Assembly (NCBI GenBank): GCA_002633025.1
Contig: NMRB01000192.1
Span: 114,816 to 178,815 of the forward strand
Direction: 5' to 3'
DNA from: Notospermus geniculatus
Taxonomy: Eukaryota; Nemertea; Pilidiophora; Heteronemertea; Lineidae
DNA length: 64,000 bases
The notes under the pieces: generated by a model
The model's database searches: none
Seen by the model: the letters and a program-made list of their open reading frames with translations, nothing else
What the model was told of the DNA's origin: nothing
Shown here: piece by piece, positions 1-12,717 of the stretch
How the letters are laid out: every line of letters begins with the position of its first letter
Position numbering within the stretch: position 1 is the stretch's first letter
Position numbers and translations under genes: made by a program

Positions 1-389
1 GACTGATTCACTGTCATGACTGTTTTCCTTTGGAATATTGACAGCTCGAGTATAAACCGACAGCTCTCGAGTGCCTCGGTAAACGAGGTGGCGAGGTGAT
101 GTCAGAATGTGTCGTCACTTAAAGGTGAAGTCTACCACTTGATTTGTTGCATCTGACAGGTACTTCAGGTTAATTTGTGGATAATGGTATCATGCGGAAC
201 AAAATAAACAGTCTTTTCTTGTCTGCTACTGTCTAGGATCATGCTGATGTGACGACAGTTTAGGTTTTCTAGTAAAACCTTTCGTTCAGTATTCAAATTC
301 AAATTAAGTTTATTGAGCCTTACATGTTTCAAATACTGGAGATTTTGCATTGACATTGGAAATACAATCTCTAACTTGCGCCTAGTGTA
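1..389. other. Unique sequence, nothing recognised
   Basis: Non-coding by appearance. It contains short direct repeats of ctcgagt near 45-72 and no other structure. Confidence 0.4.
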
Positions 390-543
390 ATGCCCGCTGT
401 ACACGATCCAATTTTTCATCCAATTTTTTGACTATGCCCAATATAAAGGCCTACATGCGGGTTTAGACATTGAAGCCCCAATAAGCCCGGAATCTGAATT
501 TCCCAAAAATTGGATGAAAAATTTGATCGTGTACAGCGGGCAT
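390..543. mobile_element. Foldback MITE with TA target duplication
   Basis: The ends ATGCCCGCTGTACACGATC (left) and the same word inverted (right) continue into caatttttcatccaatttt, giving about 40-bp arms. TA flanks both sides (388-389 and 544-545). At 154 bp there is no coding capacity. Confidence 0.88.
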
Positions 544-1895
544 TAGGAAGGAATGGAAGGTAAGGAGGAATATCTGTCTAATGGAATGTACCCTCTTTTC
601 CACACTTTTAAGAGAGAAGTGTTGATTCGCATTGAAAATTCAATGTGAGTTAGGGTTGTTGCTGTTGGTGGTGGTGGTGGTGGGGGGGGGGGGNGGGGAT
701 TTTCCTTGACGCCCTCAGGCCATACTTACCTGCGTCGGTCATAGCATAATCTTGACTGCCTTGAGTACATGCAAGTAAGCAAATTCCATGATACTGTCAT
801 GAGTGACTGTGGGATTTTTACAATTTTGGTGAACCGAATGTTCAAGTATATGTGTATATACACCCAAGCTAGGTGCATGACTTGTGGAATCAGGCCGTGC
901 TTCCTCGGGAAGACTTCGACGAAGCGGAAAATTCCCCGCTGAAACGAAACAGAAACCACAACTTGGTGCAACTGATACATGCTTACATGGTAACTGGGGA
1001 GAGAGGGCAGTCAGGCGGCTAATTTGAGTTGATCTGCCAACCTGCCAACCTTCATTAATTAATTATCCTTTCCACTTGGTTATGCCTACATATCCGTACT
1101 CGTAGCTACAAAATTCAACAAACTTTTTCACCATTCTGTTCTTAAAGTGAAAAGTGTCCTTTTTTCTTCAGCTGATTACCGTAATGTAAGATACCGCGAA
1201 TGACGTCATCGTTTCAAAGGTGGCAGCACTGTCGAGGGGAAGACTTCGTCACGATTTTGGCAAACATATCAAATACCTTTGGCCGCAACGGGAGTAGTGA
1301 TCATAGGCTTACAGGAGGGACCCTGGAATACATGTATTAGAAAGAGATTTATATACAGATGCAAGAGACTATTTCTCCGTTCTGATTTAATTTTAGAAGT
1401 GCATCGCACGCAACACAACGATGAACACCAACTACTAAGGCATGTATAAGGTCATAGTCTTCCAAATGACCACATGCCACTGAAGTTTAGCCTAAAATAA
1501 ACAATAAAGCACGGGAATCGTCTAAAAATTCAGCCTGTCCCTCAGTTGTGAAATAACTGTAGACCAAAATGTAACAATTTTTGCACCTACGTATAGTTAG
1601 CACGAATGAACTGTAAAACTGGCAGGACGTCATGCCCCATGCGGCAGAAAACACCACCGGAGGCAGTTTACCTGTAGCGAGTGAAAAACAAGCTATAACT
1701 ATGTTCTTGCTGCACAAATGTTAGTATAGTACAGTGATTGGCAGTTAGTCGTCAACGTCAAATGCCAGTTTATTACGAGGTAAAAAGGTTGTTCGTTCAC
1801 CCTGTCAACAGGACGATTTTATCTAGCGTACCATGTGATTCCTTGTTGAACTACGGATGAGAAAAACTCAGTACAGGACGTCTTAATACTCTTCC
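544..1895. other. Unique sequence with G-run
   Basis: A (GGT)n tract runs into a poly-G run with one n (position 694) at about 664-698, probably a sequencing failure. An exact CRE palindrome TGACGTCA lies at 1201-1208. No gene is seen. Confidence 0.45.
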
Positions 1896-2215
1896 TTGAG
1901 CGCCGGAAGTTGGCAGGGTGTCCTTTTCAAATTCTATTTCCGAAGTCAAACAGTCTCGCGCACACCAAAATAGGCCACCATGCATTCTTCCATTCGAATT
2001 CGATGCTGCGTTGTGCTCAACTAAATTTCAAATTCAAATTCAACTATGATGCCGTCATTCCTATTTATAGACTGACCAATCAGAGACAATCCGGGTACGA
2101 GGTTGATTATGTAGGTCAACCTCGCACCAATCGATACCTGCTTCTGATTGGTCAAGTCAACAGACTTTTGAAATAGAATTTGAAAAGGGACACCCTGACA
2201 ACCTCCGGGGCGCAA
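1896..2215. mobile_element. Foldback element with CAGGGTGTCC ends
   Basis: Inverted arms pair CCGGAAGTTGGCAGGGTGTC with its near-complement at 2191-2213 and extend through ttttcaaattctatttc. The interior has a second imperfect pairing (gaccaatcag / ctgattggtc). Outer limits are uncertain by several bases, and no clean target duplication was found. Confidence 0.75.
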
Positions 2216-2460
2216 GATAGAGATGGGAGATACAGAGAGGGCTAAAGAATAAAGAACGTGTGATACTTTCGTGATAAATTGAGGTCTGCTGGCCTTCATA
2301 TTTTTCTAACATTCCAAAAATTCCTTTAAAATGATCTCCAAACGTTGCGACATCATGTAATTTTTGCACACGTATTCATGTAGATTGGCTCGACCAGCAC
2401 TGCAGAGTCTTTTTATATTGGCATTAGTGATCCTTTAAGCGGAGGATCCAAAGAGAAGAA

Positions 2461-2575
2461 AAGCACAAAAATTGACACACAATATATGATAAATAAAAAA
2501 AAAGGCAATTTCCAGAGTGTTTGCGAATTTTCGACCCCAACCGGGGTCTTCTTCAGGCTGGTACTTTACAATCCG
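2461..2575. repeat. Single-arm copy of the GACCCCAACCGGGGTC foldback family
   Basis: It carries agcacaaaaa-(t)tgacacacaa-atatgata, then ttcgaccccaaccggggtct and ttcaggctgg. These words are shared with 17880-18102 and 43385-43590. Only one arm is present here. Confidence 0.7.
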
Positions 2576-3338
2576 AAACTCTAGAACAGACTTTAAGCGG
2601 AGGGGTGACATTTAGGCCTGCGAATCGACAAACTCAAAATTGCCTTACAGAAGAAAATGGTATCACGGCTGCAAATAAGACAGATGCAAATGCTAAACAA
2701 CGAAGATAGAGCTCATCAACTGGTCGCTAAATGTTGATTCACTTCGTACATACTGCACACGTTGTTCTGTGTATGTTCTATGTAATGACTTCCGTGCTGT
2801 GGTCTACACACCCTTGTCCATTTCCTTCGAATATAAGACCAGCCGGAGCCACTTCTGCCTCAGAAATCCAACACAGCCTACATTTGTTTTCTATTAGTAG
2901 TCTCCAATAAAAACAGAACCTCACTCCAGAGATTGAAATATTATATTTTTGTCAGATGGCTACCCGGTTGAATAACGTTGTAGTATCGCCTGTGCATTTC
3001 AGCTGTCAATCATTCCATCACCTTGTCGCTGAAGCTGGGCCTAATTAACAATTAATTGCCCCAGCGAAATAGTTTGCTTTCGCTGGCTGTGAAAGGTTGG
3101 GCTACCGGATACCTGGCGCGCTGGCAGCATCTTGAATGCATGCACTCACCAATGCACTTTACAGCAGGCCAGCAGTTGACTCTCAGCTTGTTAACCCCTT
3201 TCAACCTGACAGTAGACAACAGGTTAACAAAGAAACACACCTACATGTAGATGGATACCCTTCCTCCAACCCTTGCACACGTAATGCTAGATTTCCGGTT
3301 GTTTCCCAAAATACAGCCTACGTCCGCATTCAGGGTTA
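2576..3338. other. Unique sequence, nothing recognised
   Basis: No repeat or credible gene was seen. Confidence 0.4.
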
Positions 3339-3720
3339 ATACTGTACACCAAAACCGCGGTTGTAATTTCAGAGAGGTCTGGCATTGCCAGTGTGAGATA
3401 GGTGAGTGTTTCTGTAGCTCAGTGTTCCCCAACAATAGACACGGCCTAGAATGGTTATTGTTGGGTTAGTTGCCGCTTAATCCGTCAGGCATGTCAGGAG
3501 GGAAACAATAAGAAAAACACAGAAATACGGCATGTACATGTACGGGGAACACTGATCGACGTTACACCGGGGTCCAGCCTTATCTGTTCGTGATGATCGG
3601 CGTTGTTGCCCACACAGCAGACTGTTAATATATTCGAATCGAGGTCCTGACACTGACATGACTGAGGCTTTTGGTATGATGATGTTGGAGGTAGATCCCA
3701 GTCATGCCAGTGAGTAGAAA
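3339..3720 (-). repeat. Dispersed repeat A, copy 1 (interrupted)
   Basis: 3341-3390 (tacaccaaaaccgcg...gaggtctggcattgcc) and 3562-3720 (ggggtccagcc...attcgaatcgaggtcctgacac) match one continuous family copy at 17585-17770. About 170 bases of other sequence lie between the two parts, with its own loose inverted ends (gtgttcccc / ggggaacac), so a later insertion is likely. Confidence 0.65.
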
Positions 3721-4500
3721 CACCAGGACACTGTGGCCTTCCAACTGCAATTTTGGTGTATCTACGCCTGCTTCCTGCGATGAAAACTCGTCCCTTGCAA
3801 ACTTCGCCGGAGACTTTCTCCCTGCGTGACTGGGCCAGTACGAGTACCCGCGGCACCCTACATGCCCTCGACCGAGTATCGTAGTTAGCACGTGAAACAA
3901 TTTTCCAAACATTTGTTTACTTCACCTTTGCCTCCACACCCGGGCACCTAATCGTGGTTTTAACGCTGATTCATCTGGCCAGATCATCTGCTTATTCACA
4001 CATTGATGTTTACATCATACACATGAAATCAAAACAACATCACCGACGTCTAAACTTCTGGGAAAGTTTCAGGGATTCAGTTTCCGAAAAGCTTCTGAGG
4101 AACACTTATCCCACTCTGGTTGCCGGTAAATAATTATGGTAGCGTAGCTACACTTGCGGCAGTTGTTACTTCAGCATTTTTTTCATACATGTATCAGGAA
4201 ACCTGATTGGTCCAGTGTGTACATGACGTAACCACTCACTCCAGCCTACCAATAGGAGCAAACATACACAGCCGCGCTTATTGCCAAAAGATGGCAGCAA
4301 CGTTCTAGCGGACCAATACAAAAGACACGTCCATTGACTGGTGCTCAATCAAGCATGAATGGGTCCGCTAGGCATTGAATTGGACAGTAGTGACACCTAT
4401 TGGTCAACTGCAGCTTCATGTCGATAGTGCTTTGGAAGTAGAACTCGGGAGTGTTGTCCGTACCGCGTTAGAAAACAACAACAAAATATCTATATCCGTT
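3721..4500. other. Unique sequence, nothing recognised
   Basis: No gene or repeat is clear to me here. Confidence 0.35.
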
Positions 4501-4700
4501 CATCTTGCCACTACAAAACTGCATCACAGAAAGCTTATAGCATCTTGCCACTACAAACTGCGTCACAGAAAGCTTATAGCATCTTGCCACTACAAAACTG
4601 CATCACAGAAAGCTTATAGCATCTTGCCACTACACTAACTGCATCACAGAAAGCTTATAGCATCTTGCCACTACAAAACTGCATCACAGAAAGCTTTTAG
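4501..4700. repeat. 40-bp tandem repeat, five copies
   Basis: Units of 40, 39, 40, 41 and 40 bases begin catcttgccactaca and end agcttatag (the last one agcttttag). The copies differ at one to four positions, so the array is young. A short plus-strand frame runs through it only because of the repetition. Confidence 0.95.
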
Positions 4701-5389
4701 CATAGTCAACAGCGCTTCGTAACCCTCAAAGATTTTGCCCAGCTGAATGACAGAGTTTCTTTAGTTTTGTACCGTAGAACGCATTGTTCTCTGTGGATAT
4801 CGCGTCCGACAAGAGAAACATGCTGTGTTGACAATGTAAGCATGATTGGCTCACGGGGTCGTTCCTCAGATAAACAAGAAACTGACGTGCTCATTTATGC
4901 ACTGTTTATAGAACTAATGGAAGCTGACGTTTATAAACACGCTAATTACCAATTCCAAGATAGCAATACTGGTCTACATAGGCATAGCTATCCAATGTTG
5001 TTGATCGTGCAGGCCTATAAAGCGATGTGACAGGAAAGTTGGTCGTTTAGAGATTCTGGATACACTTGCTTTGGATAATTTTCTTTCACGTCCTTCTCAG
5101 TCATGGAAGTGGAATTGCAGCGAATAGGCTACATGTAATAGGGAGTCAAACGCCCAGGAAATGGCGAATTCGTTCATTTTGTGAGAAAAGCACCAATACA
5201 TGTAATTGCAGGTGTAGTTTGGACTAAAACATTACATTTTAGGACGGGAGCCCCGACGAAATCGCCCCCGATGTCCGCCATCTTGGATTCCAATATGGCC
5301 GCCATTATTGACATCTTTTCCCATATATCTCGAATTCTAAGAGTGATGGAGGAGGATTCGAACACCGATACCCATATTTAGCCTCCCTA
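4701..5389. other. Mostly unique; possible old repeat at 5220-5380
   Basis: 5240-5310 has the gtccgccatcttggatt / aatatggccgccatt pair of words, common in animal interspersed repeats, but I cannot assign a family. Confidence 0.3.
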
Positions 5390-5970
5390 AATGATGGGTG
5401 GTGCTGACTCTACATCTTATGCAGTTAATGATGCATCTTCTAGCGCTTAATTGTTTCATCAAGATTCATAAATGAACTTCAGCACCCGTCAATAAATTTT
5501 CGCTGCAACAATCGGGCGTTCTTAACGAGCGAAAGGCGCATCTAATCCTGCAATTTCCTTTTCGACTTTTGTTTAAATTCATTACGAAACACTTTCCATT
5601 GCCGACGTGTCAGCCAGCCATGCGATCAATCAACCAACAGCACACCTCACCATGGTGGTGGGGTGGTGTTTGCCTAGCTTATATCCTGTCGCCTCCTGCG
5701 TAGGGCATTATCAACACCCAGGACGGAAGGACACGCCGATAATGGAATAAACCCACTTATTCATTTTAAACAGGGTAACCAATTGTTTGCATTTTTAATC
5801 ACCGTATTCCACAGCGGCGACTAATATGAGTTGTCGATTAAAAAGGCTGATCTTCGTCAAATAACAAATCGGATCAATGCATCACGATTCTCAATAATTT
5901 ATCTTAATTTGTAATTCAGGAGAAAGGCGAGGTTCTTAATCGATGATGCTGTAACTCACATTAATTGCAT
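5390..5970. promoter_or_regulatory. Candidate distal cis-regulatory block
   Basis: About 580 bp of repeat-free sequence with many spaced TAAT/ATTA words (gcttaattg, tttttaatca, gattaaaaag, cattaattgc) and an E-box-like cacctc. It looks unlike the neighbouring repeats. A distal enhancer of the Zic locus is possible, though it lies more than 43 kb from the Zic exon. The call is inference. Confidence 0.2.
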
Positions 5971-7577
5971 CTCGTTTTGTACGGTAACGGTGGTGATGGG
6001 AAAAGGGAGGGTAGGTCTAATGAGGGCTAGTGTGGTCGAAGTGGCCTACGGCATGTAGGCCTCTGACACTATCGTTAGGTACGCATTTCCCAAAACATGT
6101 TCGCTTCATAAAGTTAAAGTTAAAGTTTGGGTTTATAGTCTGATATCAACAAAGGTAGAGGTTCTCATCCGACTTCACACTCGCCCGCCTTAATAAGGCA
6201 AGGTACATGTAGGCTTAGGTGCCAAATTTTTCAAAGTCTGAAGTGAGGGTCGTCGAGTAGGACTGCTGTTGAGATTATCAATTTGGATTATCAATTTGGA
6301 TTATATCCCTGTTCATGTAGTATTGAGCACTGATGGGTTACAAATCGCAAATGCAGATGACTGTATATTCACTACCCTATCCAGCCATGTCAGCAGCTTT
6401 CTGGATTGTCCGGTGGACGTACAATAATATTATGGAATGCACTCCATCACATACATACACCCGAGTCCCACTTTTGCAGACGTGTATATAAAGTCAGTGT
6501 ATCCAATTCGGGTCCAATTGCTGAATTCGGTAAACATATCCTCGCTTCCCCGGCGGGGTGGCCTGTCAATCTTGACGGCTGGGAGAAGGCGACACCACCG
6601 AGATGCTGAAACGAGCCTTCATCACCAGGTTGTTATTCCACACGCGGGCATGGCTGGCTCCTTGGGCTGTCACTACGGTCCTCGTAGCCACGTTCAGTGA
6701 CGATACCTGTCAAACCCAAGACACAATCCTGCATCTGTGTGTCTGCATTCTTCTGTTAGCAAGGGCTATATTTTTTGCGTAGGTGTGTACATTTTACATT
6801 TTACATTTTACCCTGCCGTGCCTGTTCTGCGGTCGGGGTATGGTCACCCTGTCATGCCTATGTTGCTACTGCATGGTTTTCTATAGCATCAAAGACTGAT
6901 ATACTTCGTTTCTGTCGTGAGTAGCCTACAGGGACTGCTATGGCAGTTCGGATTCTTTCAAATATGAAGTAGACAATACCAAGCCGCTGATTTGTACTTG
7001 TTGCTCATCGGATCTGCGTCTCACTGCGACCATTTCATATAGAATCCGGCTCATCAAATCATCCGTTACGCCGTAATTAGACAGCAAGTTCCCTACGAAG
7101 TGAACACACCGCGCGTAGCTTACCCTGTGGGGTGTACACGATCGGCAAACAGCGAAGACACGATCTTTCATCACGTTCACGAAAACATTACTTTATTAGA
7201 TCACAATAAAACCGTGACAGGTCTTAAATATAGAATATTGAGCAGATTTGCCAAGAAAACATATGAGTGGCTAATCAGTCCCGCTAGTTTCTCAATATTG
7301 TTACATTTAATAATTTTCTCCTGAGAACTTCATAAGGTGGCGTACTAATCGCTGCCAATTTCATTCATCTTCCATTACCGCCCGGTTGAGCGAGGAACAC
7401 AATTTCCGTCCCGGCCGCGGAGGATATTATCCCTGGTGGCATAATTAATAAGGTAGCAAATAAATCCTTTATTAGTCTTACATGGAGCCCCGCCGTCTTT
7501 GTCAGCGGTGAGTGCGACCTGGTGAAATAACAGGGCTGACGTTTGTACATGAATAAATCTTGTTGGGAAGCTGGGAA
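5971..7577. other. Unique sequence; AT-rich block at 7380-7560
   Basis: 6780-6812 has a short attttac triplication. 7420-7560 has aattaataag and aataaatcc words in a unique context and could be regulatory. No gene was recognised. Confidence 0.35.
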
Positions 7578-7802
7578 ACTCCGGCACTGTACCACATCAG
7601 CCAGAGTTTAACTCCGAAACGGTACCACTCCGGCACTGCACCACATCAGACAGAGTTTAACTCCGAATAGGTACCACTCCGGCACTGTACCACATCAGAC
7701 AGAGTTTAAATCCGAAACGGTACCACTCCGGCACTGTACCACATCAGACAGAGTTTAACTCCGAATAGGTAAAACTCCGGCACTGCACCACATCAGACAG
7801 AA
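7578..7802. repeat. 49-bp tandem repeat, about 4.6 copies
   Basis: Units starting actccggcactg lie at 7578, 7627, 7676, 7725 and 7774, exactly 49 bases apart. They alternate between two variants (gaaacggtacc and gaataggtacc), which suggests growth by dimers. Confidence 0.95.
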
Positions 7803-8869
7803 TTAGGTATCAAAAAGGGGACTACAGTAATCAGATGTCCGTCTACATGTAAGGCTTGCCCCTTGCCCAGATTTTTGGTCGAGTCGAACAACTGTAGCCT
7901 GGCCCATCTATGGCATCTTGGGGGTCCGATGTCCATCCATTCTAATGACTGTGAGGGTTATAGGGCCAGGGTGGCAAAGTCTGTACTTGTGTCTATCAAA
8001 CTGCCAATGCTAGGCGCTCCTACCAGTTTTACAACGGATCATCTACGCTCTGCCGGTGTTACATCTGTCAGCTTTCTGTGTGTCAGTGTGTTCCGTTATT
8101 TTTGGAACACACAGGCATATAGATCGACATGTTTCTCTGTGTGTGCCCTATTGTCAAGTCGCAGCTTATTACGCCACTTAGGAAGGGAACATTCACAGAT
8201 GGGGAACACCGAAAAACCTTACACCGGCTGCTGAACGTTTGTATGAACTGTCAAAGATACATGTTGGAACGCTCGACGTCGTTCATGTCGTTGTGGCTGA
8301 AAAACTTCACTTTGGGCTATGTCGGGATTTCTTATAAAATGGTTGTGATTACAGCCAGCGGGGTACATCTCATCTAACCTGTACGATACGGCGTCTTGTC
8401 AGCCTCATCCACGTCCCACCCATCGTTTCGACCACTGCAGGGCGCATTGTGTCGGGCCCGTGGTGGCAGGCGTCACCCCCTGCAAGGTACACCACTATGG
8501 GGGTCCCATTATGACACTGGCCTCAAGCTGGCGTGGGGCGCGTCCTCGGAGGTAGGGGGCAAACACCATATGACAACATAACTCCATGAAATGATCATTC
8601 AGAAACAATGAAGGTGGCATTTGCTTTCATAAGTTGTCAAATTCGTCTCTGATTCTTGGGAGGGGGTACTTCTTGATGGTAGATGAATTTCACGAGGGAT
8701 GTCATTTGTGCCCCTGTCTGGATATCGACCCCTCTATTCCTGTTGGCTTCAAATTTGACTCCTTTTCACTCGTTGCCAGTTCTTTTATGTAACAATGATA
8801 CAATCATGACAATCACTGCATAAGATATCACCGTTTTGATAGAAAGGCTGAATGATGGCACCGTGATGA
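7803..8869. other. Unique sequence, nothing recognised
   Basis: A 123-codon plus-strand frame (7863-8234) has no recognisable domain. No repeat was seen. Confidence 0.35.
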
Positions 8870-10450
8870 TGGAGCCGAGTCATGGCAGTATCTCGTACCT
8901 GGCACCTGGCATTTGACACTCCTCGACCAAAATCTCTTTCGCGTGTTTGTTTTGCAATTGCCATGCAATTTGTAATTTAAATGGCTTTTAATATTTGCTC
9001 CTGTTCACCAGAAGTGGTCCAACTTCAACTTCTTCCTTCAGGTGTATCCCAGACGATTTTCCGCCAACAGAAAGACCGGCCAGTTCTTTCTTTCAGATGT
9101 TGATGCTCAGCGTATCGTCTTTGATTTTCTCTTGTAATCATTTTGGCTCTAGCAGAGATGGCATGGCATAGAAATACGGCGGCTAAGCACGGACATACCA
9201 TTGGACACACTCCATTGCTGAAGGCAGTCAGTGGCAGTTGCCAACTGGTCCACGTTACCACCAGTAGTAACACATGTGGTTGGCCTTCCCCTCTAAGAAA
9301 CATCGTTGGTGAGGCTATTTGGCTTGTTCCAAAATCATGCCTGAGTGACGTTCAAATTTGCACCGGATTGTAAACGGACCCAAAGGTGCAAAAATTCAAG
9401 TCAAGAAGGATCACGCCAGGTTTATTCCTCGTAGGCAACTTCTAAGTGTTATAAGGGCGGATCGGTAAGAATTGATACCCAACTCCTACCACTTCACACA
9501 AAGTAGGTCGAATTACAACCCTGTCTGTGGCCCTTTTCATCGCAATCCACTCACACCCCAGCCCTGATTTTCTCAAGACCCGTCTCTAAACTATTAAATA
9601 TTACGATGTGGTCTTCCTCCTAGCAACACATTGCAGTATAAGAGAGGGACAATGCAGTGGATCATTCCTTTATCCACCACTCTGAACACCTATCCAGTTC
9701 GTTTCAGCAGAGGTACGAAAATTAGCTCTATATAATAATTAAAAAAGGTCACCAGGGCAGGGTCACAGAGATACTACCTGAATTCGGTGTGGTGTGCGCA
9801 ATAATTGGGCCCTTTGGCCTTGTTCAGGCATATTGTGATAAAGGTAGGTAGACGGTTGTGCTCTTTGGACAGAGGATTGCGGGATCAGTTGTATCTTTGA
9901 CGAACGCATCCCGGATGCGTACACGTAATTGGTTTGTTCATCCGTTGAAAACGTTTCCTTGGCCTCCTGTAAGCTGCCCATGACGTCGTGAAAGTTTTAG
10001 CTACGTCGACAACGTCTGAGAGTCCTGCATGCATCAGAATCTTAGTCACACGAACTTGGCAGTCGTGTGTCAGTATCAGTTAAATTTCTTGTCAGAGTCC
10101 CTCCCCGTGACACTTTGACATCGGTATTTGAGAATGCCCTAAAGTCTGGGCCCAGTTTCACAAAGAATCTTAAGTCTAAAGTTTGACTTAAGTCATCATG
10201 TGACCAGGTTTCAGCAAATCAGATGGCTTCATTTCAGACTTAAGTTTTTTCTTAAACTTAAGATTGTTTGTGCAACTGGGCACTGGTTTAGTACTTTGTA
10301 TGTATCATTTGGCGGTTGTTTGAGTACTCAGTGAAGCTGTTCTGGCCAAAGCTTGTAGAAATTTGATGAACTGGTGGCGGTTACTATGCCGTTGAATTAA
10401 GGTCTTTCAGCATTTAGTCTATTTGCGGTCTTTCCATTCCTGTCCATCCT
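8870..10450. repeat. Left copy of a ~1.5-kb duplicated segment, ends at the N gap
   Basis: It matches 11178-12717, closely from 9149 on and more loosely before that. Its last bases (ctttccattcctgtccatcct) abut the gap, while the right copy continues past the same point. It holds a MITE (10150-10282) and about 45 bases near 10311-10355 that the right copy lacks. The 72-codon minus-strand frame 9981-9763 exists in both copies but differs by three replacement and one silent change, so nothing suggests selection on it. Confidence 0.85.
10150..10282. mobile_element. Foldback MITE present in one duplicate copy only
   Basis: The arms GCCCAGTTTCACAAAGAATC (left) and GCCCAGTTGCACAAACAATC (right, inverted) continue through cttaagtctaa. 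CTGG occurs on both sides (10146-10149 and 10283-10286) and could be the target duplication. The second copy has ctag at the matching place (about 12585) and no insertion. Confidence 0.85.
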
Positions 10451-11177
10451 NNNNNNNNNNNNNNNNNNNNNNNNNNNNNNNNNNNNNNNNNNNNNNNNNN
10501 NNNNNNNNNNNNNNNNNNNNNNNNNNNNNNNNNNNNNNNNNNNNNNNNNNNNNNNNNNNNNNNNNNNNNNNNNNNNNNNNNNNNNNNNNNNNNNNNNNNN
10601 NNNNNNNNNNNNNNNNNNNNNNNNNNNNNNNNNNNNNNNNNNNNNNNNNNNNNNNNNNNNNNNNNNNNNNNNNNNNNNNNNNNNNNNNNNNNNNNNNNNN
10701 NNNNNNNNNNNNNNNNNNNNNNNNNNNNNNNNNNNNNNNNNNNNNNNNNNNNNNNNNNNNNNNNNNNNNNNNNNNNNNNNNNNNNNNNNNNNNNNNNNNN
10801 NNNNNNNNNNNNNNNNNNNNNNNNNNNNNNNNNNNNNNNNNNNNNNNNNNNNNNNNNNNNNNNNNNNNNNNNNNNNNNNNNNNNNNNNNNNNNNNNNNNN
10901 NNNNNNNNNNNNNNNNNNNNNNNNNNNNNNNNNNNNNNNNNNNNNNNNNNNNNNNNNNNNNNNNNNNNNNNNNNNNNNNNNNNNNNNNNNNNNNNNNNNN
11001 NNNNNNNNNNNNNNNNNNNNNNNNNNNNNNNNNNNNNNNNNNNNNNNNNNNNNNNNNNNNNNNNNNNNNNNNNNNNNNNNNNNNNNNNNNNNNNNNNNNN
11101 NNNNNNNNNNNNNNNNNNNNNNNNNNNNNNNNNNNNNNNNNNNNNNNNNNNNNNNNNNNNNNNNNNNNNNNNNNNNN
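10451..11177. other. Assembly gap, 727 N
   Basis: Unknown bases. Long apparent open frames across it are artefacts. The gap lies exactly between the two copies of the duplicated segment. Confidence 0.99.
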
Positions 11178-12717
11178 ACCTTCATGACAGTGTCTCGTAC
11201 CTGGCATTTGACAATAATTCGACCAAAATATCTTTCGCGTATTCTTTTGTAATTCAAAGGGATGAAATGCCATTCAGTTTTTTTACTAATGGCTTATTTG
11301 CTCCTCCTCACCATTGTGAATTGGGTCACAATTTTTTTTCTTCTAGCATCAATTTGAGAGCAAATTGGAGCATTTAGAGGTGCAAAAAATGGTTCAGGGG
11401 TCAAATACCCCTAAAACATTTTAAAGATTTTTTTGCTAATTTGGGCATGTTTTCTTTTTTGCTAATTTGGGATACACCCTTAAACGGCCTAAAGAACATG
11501 TAATGGAGAGGCCTGGTAGCCTAGTGGCTATCACGTCCTGGCTCTTCACGTCCGTCGTATGGGACAGTAAGCCGTGGTGTTTCTTTTTGGCTCAAGCAGG
11601 AGACGGCATGGCATAGAAATACGGCAGCTACGCATGGACCTACCATTGGACACACTCCATTGCTGAAGGCAGTCAGTGGCAGTTGCCAACTGGTCCACGT
11701 TACCACCAGTAGTAACACATGATGTGGTTGGCCTTCCCCTCTAAGAAACGTCGTTGGTGAGGCTATTTGGCTTGTTCCAAAATCATGCCTGAGTGACGTT
11801 CAAATTTGCACCGGCTTGTAAACGGACCCAAAGGTGCAAAAATTCAAGTCAAGAAGGATCACGCCAGGTTTATTCCTCGTAGGCAACTTCTAAGTGTTAT
11901 AAGGGCGGATCGGTAAGAATTGATACCCAACTCCTACCACTTCACACAAAGTAGGTCAAATTACAACCCTGTCTGGGGCCCTTTTCATCGCAATCCACTC
12001 ACACCCCAGCCCTGATTTTCTCAAGACCCGTCTCTAAACTATTAAATATTACGATGTGGTCTTCCTCCTAGCAACACATTGCAGTATAAGAGAGGGACAA
12101 TGCAGTGGATCATTCCTTTATCCACCACTCTGAACACCTATCCAATTCGTTTCAGCAGAGGTACGAAAATTAGCTCTATATAATAATTAAAAAAGGTCAC
12201 CAGGGCAGGGTCACAGAGATACTACGTGAATTCGGTGTGGTGTGCGCAATAATTGGGCCCTTTGGCCTTGTTCGGGCATATTGTGATAAAGGCAGGTAGA
12301 CGGTTGTGCTCTTTGGACAGAGGATTGCGGGATCAGTTGTATCTTTGACGAACGCATCCCGGATGCGTACACGTAATTGGTTTGTTCATCCGTTGAAAAC
12401 GTTTCCTTGGCCTCCTGTGAGCTGCCCATGACGTCGTGAAAGCTTTAGCTACGTCGACAACGTCTGAGAGTCCTGCATGCATCAGAATCTTAGTCACCCG
12501 AACTTGGCAGTCAGTATCAGTTAAATTTCATGTCAGAGTCCCCCCGTGACACGTTGACATCAGTATTTGAAAATGCCCTAAAATCTAGTATAGTACTTTG
12601 TATGTATCATTTGTAGAAATTTGATGAACTGGTGGCGGTTACTATATGCCATTGAATTAAGGTCTTGCAGCATCTTTGTATAAGTCTACTTGCGGTCTTT
12701 CCATTCCTGTCCATCCT
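11178..12717. repeat. Right copy of the duplicated segment, begins at the N gap
   Basis: The first base after the gap corresponds to about 8880 of the left copy. It contains about 250 bases (11330-11585) not matching the left copy, including the Pol III box-A-like word tagcctagtgg near 11517. From 11589 it follows the left copy closely to 12717. Confidence 0.85.

Noticed and set aside
4501-4700. CRISPR-like array
   Set aside because: The units are contiguous with no unique spacers, in an animal genome. It is a plain tandem repeat.
9763-9981. 72-codon minus-strand frame kept in both duplicate copies (also 12211-12429)
   Set aside because: The copies are probably alleles, and three of four differences change the protein, so there is no sign of selection.
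10397-11273. Open frames of 254-286 codons across the N gap
   Set aside because: They are long only because N bases contain no stops.
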